DNA of 10,696 nucleotides from Bacteroidota bacterium (GTDB lineage: Bacteria; Bacteroidota; Bacteroidia; JAADEI01), in NCBI GenBank assembly GCA_015490475.1, contig WFXT01000040.1:1-10696 (forward strand), read 5' to 3'. Below are positions 1 to 7,097 of the stretch, piece by piece. The position numbers and the translations under genes are program-made. The first letter of the stretch is position 1. Each line of letters begins with the position of its first letter. The notes beneath the pieces were generated by a model, which searched no databases, was not told the DNA's origin, and saw only the letters and a program-made list of their open reading frames with translations.

Positions 1-15
1 AAAAGTAAAATCGCT

Positions 16-23
16 TATCTTTG
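16..23 (+). promoter_or_regulatory. Possible -7 box pointing into the 3' end of the R-M gene
   Basis: TATCTTTG is a full TAnnTTTG match. It is followed 20 nt later by ATG 43 of a 40-codon frame (43-165) that runs antisense to the R-M 3' end and shows no recognisable protein. It might drive an antisense RNA or be the remnant of a promoter whose gene was displaced. The -33 region lies largely off the window. Confidence 0.3.
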
Positions 24-68
24 CATTGACTTATTAACTAATATGATGACACAATTTTCTCAACACTC

Positions 69-2675
69 TCACTTTTTCCAAAATTCAGGGTTAATGTTTA
101 CTTTTCGGTCTTCGCTTTCATCCCCTTTACCAAACAAATCTCTTCGTTCCGGGTCCGAGTAGAGATATAGTGGAAATAGTACTCCTCCTCCTCGGTAGAA
201 AATATTTAAATCAAGAATGTTTTCACTGATAAAAACCAGATTATACGGTTTATCTGTGCCTACAACATGACCCTGACGCCCACATACAAGCCCCACATTC
301 TCTCCAGCCAGCATGTGCCTCATTACTTCAGGACGCGGCCTCTCGTGGAATCCATTAGATGTTCCGGTGTAGTAAGTGTATCGCGCATCAAAAGGTCTAT
401 ACAGGATTTTAACGATTTTGTTCTTGTCTGGATTTGCAATATCCCTGCGAAACTGTTCCAAGCGTTTGCTATTTTTGATGCCTGCAAGGTGTTTGAGCGT
501 TTCCGGGTCAGCATTTCTGTATGTTAATAGAGCATTCCACAGTTGCTCAGATGATTCCTTTATAGTTACTCTGTCCCTACCAGTTACTATTCCGACACTA
601 TGCACAGGAAAAAGCTCTGGAATGCTTATCCAATTTTGATATTGAGAATAAGCTGTGTTGTCTATGGGCACGAAAAAATAGTAAGGACTTTCTGGCTTGA
701 TTTCTTCATATTGCTCTGGGCGGAATTCATGATTTGATAGCCAATGGTACTTTGCCTGCCTGGAACCATATAGGTCTCTGTAGTACACTTTAGTGGGGGT
801 GTCTTGCTCTGCTTCTTGCGGTAATTTAACGAAAATGCCGATTGCTACGCCTTGCCGAATATCAAAGACGTTTTCATCGGGGCGTCCATCGGGAGTGGTT
901 TCCTTTTTAAGCGAATTGCCGTGTAGGTTAAGGATGTATATTTCATCAAATGTTTTCGTTAGGCTTTGTCGCATGCCTCTAAAAGTGGGATTGTCCAGAT
1001 AACTGTGGTTGGTAATCATTGCCACAATGCCATATCCATGCTGATTAATCTTCCACTGGGCAAAGCGAAGGAATTTGACATAGTCGTCCTGTAACCATTT
1101 GGGATTCTTCTCGCCCAGTGGTTTCCCATCCACTTTGTAGTAACTCTGCAAGCCATCCATGTCTTCTTTCAACAACCTGTCTATCCATTCATTCTGATTG
1201 GCAGAATGCCCACTGTATGGCGGATTGCCCATTATGACCAGTATGGGCTGTTCCCGTTTAATTTTCAAGGCTTCTTCACTTTCCTTGCTTAGCAGGGGAA
1301 ACAGTTGATTCGCAGGATGTTCCTTCATCTCCAGAGCATTGGTCAGATATAATGGAAACCGCTTGTCGTGAAGTTTATAATTAGCCACATCTTCAAGAAC
1401 AAAACCTGCTTTGATGTGTCCTATCGTATAGGGTGCCATCATCAGTTCAAAGCCGTAAAAATGCTTCAAAATGTGGTTTTCAATGTGTTGATGAACCAAC
1501 CCTGTTCCATACGTGGCTTTAATGTATTCCACAGACTTATGAATCGCTTCTGCGATGAATGTAATGGTTCCTGCCGCCGGGTCCAGCAAACGAACTTGTT
1601 GATCGGCGATGCCATCGGGCATTTGGAAACGGTATCTCAGAAGGTAATCAATTGCTGAAATGATATATTGAACCACGGGCAGGGGAGTGTAATAAACACC
1701 ACGACGCTCCCGCAGTTCAGGGTCATATTCGGCAAGAAAGGTCTCATAAAAGTGTACTATTGGATCATCTTTCCCGTGGTGAGTGAAATATTGGTGCAGA
1801 ATTTTCTGAATGTCAGTTTTTCGCAACACGTCAACAATGTCTTCCACAATGACCTGCATGGATTGGGGAAGTCCCTGTACCGCTGAAATGAAAGTGAACA
1901 GGTCATGCAGAACACCAATGGAACGGGGAACATATTGAATTGCAGAATGCCTTGAAAACAAAGCAGGGTTGTTAACACGAACACGGGCAGCAAAAAGCCC
2001 ATAGGTGATTGTCTGGGCATACATATCCACAAATTGTTCATCGCTAATGTCTTTGATAAGTTGATTTTCAATAGCCTGCTTAAGGCTTTGCATGTATTGA
2101 TTCTGCTCCAATTCTTCCTGCAAAATATAGTCCCGCATAAATCGTGTCTTGACTGCCAGAACTTTAGCCAGCTGTTCAGCAGTAGCATAAGCAGGCTGCG
2201 AAAAGCCCAGAAATTCTTTCATTAATTCAATAAAGTCATCTACATTTTCCACTGGTGGTTTTATCCTTTGAAGAAACAGTTCCTTTCGGGCAATGAACGT
2301 ACTCCTTAGTAACTGCCCATTTCGGTACAGATAGAAATTCAAAAAGTCAGTAAGGATCAAGTTTGGAAAGGCTTCACGGTAACGCTGTAATTGTTCTGAG
2401 TTAGCAATGTGTTCAAGACTCTTGACATCGGGCTTTTTGGCTTCTATATATCCAATGACTTCTGCCTGACCGTCCCAGACCCTGAAATCTGGGTTGCCCG
2501 CCTCCGTCCGCTTAGGCAAAATGGTAATGTCCACATGTGCGAAACCTAAAAGCTTACCGACTTCTAATAGCAAGCTTTGCAAAGCAGGATACAGACTCTC
2601 TTCTCTTGCATCCCGATGCCATAACAGGTATATATCGTCAATGTAAGAAGCAAGTATGAACTTCAAATTCTTCAT
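69..2675 (-). CDS. Single-chain restriction-modification enzyme (PD-(D/E)XK nuclease + N6-adenine methyltransferase + specificity region), probably 3'-truncated
   Basis: This 868-residue protein probably both cuts and methylates DNA. Residues about 20-130 look like an HsdR-like nuclease: D63 in NPDF, E78 and K80 in IEAK, and a Q95-xxx-Y99 motif of the kind seen in type I and type ISP nucleases. A helical linker (about 170-320) leads to a gamma-class N6-adenine methyltransferase. That part has GVYYTP (326-331), SAM motif I DPAAGTITF (365-373) and catalytic NPPYSG (484-489). Residues about 650-868 resemble the type ISP (LlaBIII-like) C-terminal specificity domain, with FPVHSVGIVTGRD and FPLYLY. 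There is no helicase, so the architecture is type IIG-like rather than a full ISP enzyme. The chain ends at NINPEFWKK, where I recall relatives continuing to a YIYAVLHSP...DFPRIP tail, so truncation is likely. The start is supported by a promoter box just upstream. Family assignment is strong; activity is uncertain. Confidence 0.88.
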   Translation of the reverse strand: MKNLKFILASYIDDIYLLWHRDAREESLYPALQSLLLEVGKLLGFAHVDITILPKRTEAGNPDFRVWDGQAEVIGYIEAKKPDVKSLEHIANSEQLQRYREAFPNLILTDFLNFYLYRNGQLLRSTFIARKELFLQRIKPPVENVDDFIELMKEFLGFSQPAYATAEQLAKVLAVKTRFMRDYILQEELEQNQYMQSLKQAIENQLIKDISDEQFVDMYAQTITYGLFAARVRVNNPALFSRHSAIQYVPRSIGVLHDLFTFISAVQGLPQSMQVIVEDIVDVLRKTDIQKILHQYFTHHGKDDPIVHFYETFLAEYDPELRERRGVYYTPLPVVQYIISAIDYLLRYRFQMPDGIADQQVRLLDPAAGTITFIAEAIHKSVEYIKATYGTGLVHQHIENHILKHFYGFELMMAPYTIGHIKAGFVLEDVANYKLHDKRFPLYLTNALEMKEHPANQLFPLLSKESEEALKIKREQPILVIMGNPPYSGHSANQNEWIDRLLKEDMDGLQSYYKVDGKPLGEKNPKWLQDDYVKFLRFAQWKINQHGYGIVAMITNHSYLDNPTFRGMRQSLTKTFDEIYILNLHGNSLKKETTPDGRPDENVFDIRQGVAIGIFVKLPQEAEQDTPTKVYYRDLYGSRQAKYHWLSNHEFRPEQYEEIKPESPYYFFVPIDNTAYSQYQNWISIPELFPVHSVGIVTGRDRVTIKESSEQLWNALLTYRNADPETLKHLAGIKNSKRLEQFRRDIANPDKNKIVKILYRPFDARYTYYTGTSNGFHERPRPEVMRHMLAGENVGLVCGRQGHVVGTDKPYNLVFISENILDLNIFYRGGGVLFPLYLYSDPERRDLFGKGDESEDRKVNINPEFWKK

Positions 2676-2680
2676 TAAGA

Positions 2681-2688
2681 CAAATATA
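2681..2688 (-). promoter_or_regulatory. Bacteroidota -7 box for the R-M gene
   Basis: Read on the minus strand, this is TATATTTG, a full match to TAnnTTTG. It ends 5 nt before the ATG, so transcription would begin at or next to the start codon. A weak -33 element (TTTA, plus-strand 2709-2712) lies about 20 nt upstream. The match is direct; promoter function is inferred. Confidence 0.5.
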
Positions 2689-2802
2689 TTTCATTACGTT
2701 GACTACGGTAAACTTGTGAAGCTTGGTATTATTTGCATATTTTGTTGAACGCGAAATATTGCAATGTAAGTTACTAATAGGAATGAACACCTTCCTGTGC
2801 CT

Positions 2803-2810
2803 TATCTTTG
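2803..2810 (+). promoter_or_regulatory. Bacteroidota -7 box upstream of parA
   Basis: TATCTTTG matches TAnnTTTG exactly and lies 26 nt before the parA ATG, giving a short leader of about 20 nt. No convincing -33 TTG element is visible at the usual distance, so the call rests on the -7 box and its position. Confidence 0.5.
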
Positions 2811-2836
2811 TATAGCGACCAAAACATAATGTTTCA

Positions 2837-3631
2837 ATGGGAAAGGTGATAGCCATAGCTAATCAGAAAGGGGGTGTGGGCAAAACAACAACTGCTATTA
2901 ATCTGGGTGCCAGTCTGGCTGTGTTGGAATATAAAACTTTGATTATTGATGCTGACCCGCAGGCAAACACTACTACCGGCTTGGGGTTTGACCTTAGAAA
3001 TGTGAAAACGCATCTTTATAATCTGCTGACATCAACGATGCCACCGCAAAAGGCAGTGCTCAAAACACCTATTGAGGGACTTGATTTAATTCCTTCTCAC
3101 ACAGACCTTGTTGGTGCAGAAGTGGAATTCATTGACTATGAAGACAGAGAAAAATTACTCAAACGAGTGATAGATGAAATAAGGGATGATTATGATTTCA
3201 TTTTGATTGACTGTTCGCCATCCCTTGGCTTGATGACAGTTAATGCCCTTACGGCAGCAGACAGTGTTATAATCCCTATCCAGTGTGAATATTTCGCTCT
3301 GGAGGGGCTTGGCAAATTGCTGGAAACAATAAGAATTATTCAGGCAGGACTAAATCCTAATCTGCATATTGAGGGAATTTTATTGACTATGTATGACCGC
3401 AGGCTTAATTTATCCAGACAGGTTGCAGAAGAACTGAAGAAACACTTTGGGGACATAGTGTTTGAGACAGTCATTCACAGGAATACGAGGCTTGCTGAGG
3501 CACCCAGCCATGGTAAACCAGTCATTTTCTATGATGCCAGTAGTAAGGGTGCTAAAGATTATCTAAATCTTGCCCGTGAGTTAATACAAAGGAATCAGTT
3601 GACACCGATGGCTCAAATGCAAGAACAATGA
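2837..3631 (+). CDS. parA: Chromosome-partitioning ATPase ParA (Soj family)
   Basis: Cytoplasmic ATPase of 264 residues that drives origin segregation together with ParB bound at parS sites. The deviant Walker A motif K11GGVGKTT carries the signature lysine K11 and catalytic K16. The A' motif is IIDADPQANTT (36-46), and the Walker B region is FILIDCSPSLG (121-131). The tail containing IHRNTRLAEAPSHGKP is typical of chromosomal Soj/ParA. Length is normal for the short chromosomal type, which has no N-terminal HTH, so autorepression as in plasmid ParA is unlikely. The stop overlaps the parB start as ATGA, implying translational coupling. No frameshift or missing catalytic residue is seen. Confidence 0.97.
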   Translation: MGKVIAIANQKGGVGKTTTAINLGASLAVLEYKTLIIDADPQANTTTGLGFDLRNVKTHLYNLLTSTMPPQKAVLKTPIEGLDLIPSHTDLVGAEVEFIDYEDREKLLKRVIDEIRDDYDFILIDCSPSLGLMTVNALTAADSVIIPIQCEYFALEGLGKLLETIRIIQAGLNPNLHIEGILLTMYDRRLNLSRQVAEELKKHFGDIVFETVIHRNTRLAEAPSHGKPVIFYDASSKGAKDYLNLARELIQRNQLTPMAQMQEQ

Positions 3632-4491
3632 CACCAAAGAAAAGAGGATTAGGTAAAGGATTGGAGGCTTTGTTAGGTGATGCAGTTAAAGCACGTGCCT
3701 CTGTTCACAATATACCCATTGACAAGATTAAAACAAATCCATATCAACCGAGGGTTGAGTTTGATGAAGAGTCAATTAATGAATTAGCTCGCTCAATAGA
3801 ATCGGTGGGGCTTATTCAACCTCTTGTAGTCAGGAAATTACCAGATGGAACATTTCAATTGATAGCTGGAGAGAGGCGTCTTAGGGCATTGAAAAAGCTG
3901 GGTTGGGCAACGGCACCAGCATACGTCAGGGATATTGACGATGACATAAACATGCTGGAACTTGCTCTTATTGAAAACTTGCAACGCGAAGACCTCAATC
4001 CAATGGAAATTGCAATTACTTATCAGAGATTAATTGATGAATGCCAATATACCCATGAAGAGTTAGCTCGTCGCGTTGGCAAGGACAGAAGTACAGTAAC
4101 AAATTATATCCGCCTGTTACAATTGGAACCAGAAATTCAAGCTGCTCTGCGTGATGGTAAAATAACCATGGGACATGCAAGAGCCTTATTGGGACTTCAC
4201 GATAAAGAAGCAAGGCTCGGTTTGCTTAAGCAAATTCTTGAAAAGGGTCTTTCTGTTAGGCAGGTAGAAGCCCTCGTGAAGGATGCTCATACAAAACAAA
4301 AGACAAGGAAATCAACACAGACACGCCAAAATCCTTTGTTTGAAAAAATAAGCGAGAGTCTTAGTAAACGGTGGAGTGTGCCAGTAAGGGTTCAGGGGCG
4401 TTCTCCTAAAAAGGGAAAGATAATAATAGAATTTAGAAGTGAGGATGAATTTAAGAAACTCGTTGATTTGCTTGGGATTGATATTGATTAG
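3628..4491 (+). CDS. parB: Chromosome-partitioning protein ParB (Spo0J family)
   Basis: A 287-residue CTP-dependent DNA clamp that loads at parS and stimulates ParA. The N-terminus (RGLGKGLEALLGD, 6-18) is the ParA-contacting peptide. The ParB/Spo0J nuclease-like fold covers about 28-125, with NPYQPR (37-42), the CTP-binding GERR motif (81-84) and ENLQRE (116-121). An HTH for parS recognition lies at about 140-165 (THEELARRVGKDRSTVTNY), and a charged linker at about 218-235 leads to a C-terminal dimerization domain. All key motifs look intact. It overlaps parA by 4 nt, and its last ~50 nt also encode the start of the next protein in another frame. Confidence 0.97.
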   Translation: MTPKKRGLGKGLEALLGDAVKARASVHNIPIDKIKTNPYQPRVEFDEESINELARSIESVGLIQPLVVRKLPDGTFQLIAGERRLRALKKLGWATAPAYVRDIDDDINMLELALIENLQREDLNPMEIAITYQRLIDECQYTHEELARRVGKDRSTVTNYIRLLQLEPEIQAALRDGKITMGHARALLGLHDKEARLGLLKQILEKGLSVRQVEALVKDAHTKQKTRKSTQTRQNPLFEKISESLSKRWSVPVRVQGRSPKKGKIIIEFRSEDEFKKLVDLLGIDID

Positions 4492-4930
4492 TGCTGCCTC
4501 TACCGCTCAGAATCCTACTACAAAGCCGAAATCTCCTAAAACAGCAGGTTTTTTATCGGCACTGATTCCAGGAGCAGGGCAACTATATAATGGCAAAATA
4601 TGGAAGATTCCCATTATTTATGTAGGCATAGGAGCTGGGGCTTATTTGACTTATTACAACTGGAACTGGTATTCTGTTTATAGAAGAGCATATATGGATA
4701 GGTTAGCAGGCAAGCAGGACGCCTTTCCGCAGTTGTCTGATGAGCAATTGAAACAATATATCCTTTATTACCGCACGAATATGGAGTGGTCTCTGGCTTT
4801 CACTTTCATCATTTATAGCCTAAATATCCTTGATGCAGTTGTTGATGCCCATTTGTCTGGCTTTGACGTTTCCGATAGGCTGGCAATAAAGATTGGCATC
4901 GGGCGTGTATCCCTCTCATGGCACTTATAG
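4445..4930 (+). CDS. DUF5683 family small exported/membrane protein
   Basis: This protein of about 161 residues resembles DUF5683 proteins, which sit next to parAB across the Bacteroidota; their function is unknown. Counting from ATG 4445, it has an N-terminal signal peptide ending in SAASTA|QN, leaving an N-terminal glutamine. A conserved AGFLSALIPGAGQLYNGK block (35-52) and a hydrophobic segment (IPIIYVGIGAGAYL) follow, then the LSDEQLKQYILYYRTNMEW region and a second hydrophobic helix ending in LNILDAVVDAHLSGF. A GTG at 4439 could be the start instead. Either start lies inside parB, with a 47-53 nt overlap in a different frame. The signal peptide is encoded almost entirely there, so the overlap is needed for export. 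Many family members are longer at the N-terminus. Confidence 0.85.
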   Translation: MNLRNSLICLGLILISAASTAQNPTTKPKSPKTAGFLSALIPGAGQLYNGKIWKIPIIYVGIGAGAYLTYYNWNWYSVYRRAYMDRLAGKQDAFPQLSDEQLKQYILYYRTNMEWSLAFTFIIYSLNILDAVVDAHLSGFDVSDRLAIKIGIGRVSLSWHL

Positions 4931-4931
4931 G

Positions 4932-4939
4932 TACCTTTG
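4932..4939 (+). promoter_or_regulatory. Possible -7 box upstream of the acyl-CoA synthetase
   Basis: TACCTTTG matches TAnnTTTG, lies just after the DUF5683 stop codon and 39 nt before the synthetase ATG. No good -33 element is seen. It would allow the synthetase-lgt-panC set to be expressed separately from parAB. One 8-mer with two free positions can occur by chance. Confidence 0.3.
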
Positions 4940-4978
4940 TTTGCGATTATATTTAATTTTACTAAAATGCAATGATAT

Positions 4979-7090
4979 ATGAGTTGGGATATACCTTCAC
5001 GGGAAACCCTGTTGCAATGGGGAGTTCCTGAAAAGGAAATATTAGAATTTAGTCAGAAGTTAAAAGCTGTCTGGGGAGAAGACCCAGAAGAAATATGGCA
5101 CAGAGCTCGCGAACAAATTCTTACACCGGAAACACCCTTTGCAGTTCACAGAAGACTGTATGAATATTTATCAACATGGTGGGGAGAGCATAACGATGGC
5201 ATAATGCCTATGTGGAGACCGTCCCAAAACATAGTAAACAAAAGCAATATAAAGAAAATTCTCAAGGAACTGCAATTGAATTCATGGGAAGAGTTTCACA
5301 GATGGTCCGTTACACACAGAATTAATTTCTGGCAGTATATTATTCACAAGCTGGACATTGTTTTTGACCATCCACCACATACAATAGCGGAAATAGATGA
5401 TGTTAGAGAGCCCAATTGGCTGCCTGGTGCCAGATTTAACATAGTGCGAACCTGTTTTGAAAATAACAAAAAGGATGCTGTAGCAATTATTGAAGGTTCA
5501 GAAGATGGCTCTATCAAACAAATTACTTTTAGTGAATTGGAAGAAAGAGCTCGGCGTGTTGCAGCGGGACTAAAGGCAATGGGCATTCAAAAAGGAACAC
5601 CCGTGGCTATATGTATGCCTATGCATGCTGAGTCAGTGGCTATATACTTCGGTATTTTATGGGTTGGAGCAACAGTGGTTTCAATTGCTGATAGTCTGGC
5701 AACGCCAGAGATAGAAAAGAGGCTTAACATCGCGAAAGCAAAGCTTATATTTACTCAAGATGTTATTATCCGTCGGGGGAAGGAAATCCCATTGTATGAA
5801 CGAATAAAGGACCTTGACGTTAAAGCGATTGTCATTCAAAAAGGAAAAACGCAATTGCGTACCCATGATATTGCCTATGAAGATTTCCTAAAAGAACCAT
5901 ACGAAAATGCACCTGTTCCTCGGAAGCCTTCTGATTTTATAAACATACTGTTTTCTTCAGGTACAACAGGAGACCCAAAAGCAATTCCGTGGACACAGAC
6001 CACACCAATCAAGTGTGGGGCAGATGGTATGATCCATCACGACATTCAGGAAGGGAATGTTGTTGCCTGGCCCACTAACCTTGGCTGGATGATGGGTCCA
6101 TGGCTAATTTTTGCGTCTTTCTTGAATAAGGGAAGTGTAGCACTATTTGAGGGGGCACCAACGGAACCGGAATTTTTGAGTTTCGTTGAACAGGCCAGAA
6201 TTAATATGTTGGGACTCATTCCCAGTATTGTAGCTTCATGGAAAAACAGGGGTTTATGGGATCAACAAACTTACGATTGGTCAAATATCAAAGTTTTTAG
6301 TTCAACAGGTGAGGCGAGTCATCCGATTGATTATCATTGGTTAATGAGCCGAGTGCCGGGGTATGCTCCTGTAATTGAATATTGCGGTGGAACTGAAATC
6401 GGCGGTGGATATATAAGTGGGACAATTATTCAACCTGCTGTGTCTGCCTGTTTCACCACGCCCTGTGCCGGAATTGATTTCACTATTCTTGACGAAAACG
6501 GCAAACATTCTGATTTCGGAGAAATATTTGTTATTCCACCAAGCATTGGACTATCAACGACTTTGCTAAATAGGGACCATCACAAAGAATACTACGAAGG
6601 AACACCGGAGGTCAATAATGAAATGGTGGGAGCCCTGGGAACACCTGTAAAAGATCAATCCGAAGGCTGGAAAATAAAATTGAGACGGCACGGTGACGTA
6701 ATGGAACGAATCAGAGGCAAATATACGTTTTTCCGGGCTCATGGAAGGATTGACGACACAATGAATCTGGGTGGAATCAAAGCAAGTAGTGTGGAAATAG
6801 AGCGTGTTGTTAACCTGGATGAAGCAGTCAGTGAAAGTGCCGCTATTGCAGTGCCTCCACCAGAAGGTGGTCCAGAACGGTTAATCCTATACATAGTTCC
6901 TCAAAAGGAAATAGATAAAGAAACTCTAAAAAAAAGGCTTCAACAGACAATCCGAGAGCAGCTGAACCCGCTTTTTAAAATCCACGACATAGTGTTCATT
7001 GATGCACTGCCCAGAACACCCACTAATAAAATAATGAGACGCCTCCTCAGGAAAGACTACATAGAAAAAGAACGTTCATCTGGAAAATAA
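4979..7090 (+). CDS. AMP-forming acyl-CoA synthetase, plant AAE17/AAE18-like
   Basis: A 703-residue ANL-superfamily enzyme that should adenylate a carboxylic acid and transfer it to CoA. Residues about 100-170 resemble the acetyl-CoA synthetase N-terminal domain. The P-loop is SSGTTGDPK (326-334), followed by PWTQTTPIK and WPTNLGWMMGPW. Other motifs are YCGGTE (468-473), the ribose-binding aspartate D573 in RRHGD, the hinge region HGRIDDTMNLGGIK (588-601), and the adenylation lysine K684 in PRTPTNKIMRR. PWTQ, TNLGWMMGP, DDTMNLGGIK and LNPLFK are, from memory, close to the plant peroxisomal acyl-activating enzymes 17/18 rather than to classical Acs. The substrate is unknown; acetoacetate or a medium/aromatic acid is possible. 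An in-frame TGA at 4973-4975 fixes the start at 4979. It lies 7 nt from lgt. Confidence 0.9.
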   Translation: MSWDIPSRETLLQWGVPEKEILEFSQKLKAVWGEDPEEIWHRAREQILTPETPFAVHRRLYEYLSTWWGEHNDGIMPMWRPSQNIVNKSNIKKILKELQLNSWEEFHRWSVTHRINFWQYIIHKLDIVFDHPPHTIAEIDDVREPNWLPGARFNIVRTCFENNKKDAVAIIEGSEDGSIKQITFSELEERARRVAAGLKAMGIQKGTPVAICMPMHAESVAIYFGILWVGATVVSIADSLATPEIEKRLNIAKAKLIFTQDVIIRRGKEIPLYERIKDLDVKAIVIQKGKTQLRTHDIAYEDFLKEPYENAPVPRKPSDFINILFSSGTTGDPKAIPWTQTTPIKCGADGMIHHDIQEGNVVAWPTNLGWMMGPWLIFASFLNKGSVALFEGAPTEPEFLSFVEQARINMLGLIPSIVASWKNRGLWDQQTYDWSNIKVFSSTGEASHPIDYHWLMSRVPGYAPVIEYCGGTEIGGGYISGTIIQPAVSACFTTPCAGIDFTILDENGKHSDFGEIFVIPPSIGLSTTLLNRDHHKEYYEGTPEVNNEMVGALGTPVKDQSEGWKIKLRRHGDVMERIRGKYTFFRAHGRIDDTMNLGGIKASSVEIERVVNLDEAVSESAAIAVPPPEGGPERLILYIVPQKEIDKETLKKRLQQTIREQLNPLFKIHDIVFIDALPRTPTNKIMRRLLRKDYIEKERSSGK

Positions 7091-7097
7091 GCGAAAC

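Larger units (their letters stand above)
2676..2836. other. Divergent intergenic region between the R-M gene and parA
   Basis: This is the only gene-free stretch longer than 100 bp. It carries outward-facing TAnnTTTG boxes for both flanking genes and, between them, an imperfect inverted repeat (TTGCATATTT at 2733-2742 against GAAATATTGCAA at 2753-2764). I see no small ORF, RNA gene or terminator in it. No complete parS site is present; TGTTTCA at 2830-2836, directly before the parA ATG, matches only one half of the consensus. Confidence 0.6.

Noticed and set aside
43..165. Forty-codon plus-strand frame downstream of the TATCTTTG box
   Set aside because: It is antisense to the R-M coding region, short, of low complexity (many Ser, Phe and Gln), and shows no recognisable domain. 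The promoter box is reported but the peptide is not called.
1757..2188. A 143-codon minus-strand frame overlapping the R-M gene
   Set aside because: It lies wholly within the R-M gene in another frame, has a Cys/Leu/Phe-rich composition typical of out-of-frame reading, and has no domain; the R-M frame carries clear motifs throughout.
2830..2845. Possible parS site at the parA start (TGTTTCAATGGGAAAG)
   Set aside because: The left half matches TGTTTCAC at seven of eight bases, but the right half matches only about three of eight. A functional parS is a near-perfect 16-bp palindrome.
6449..6456. TGTTTCAC, an exact parS half-site inside the synthetase gene
   Set aside because: No matching right half follows, and an 8-mer in coding sequence is expected by chance.
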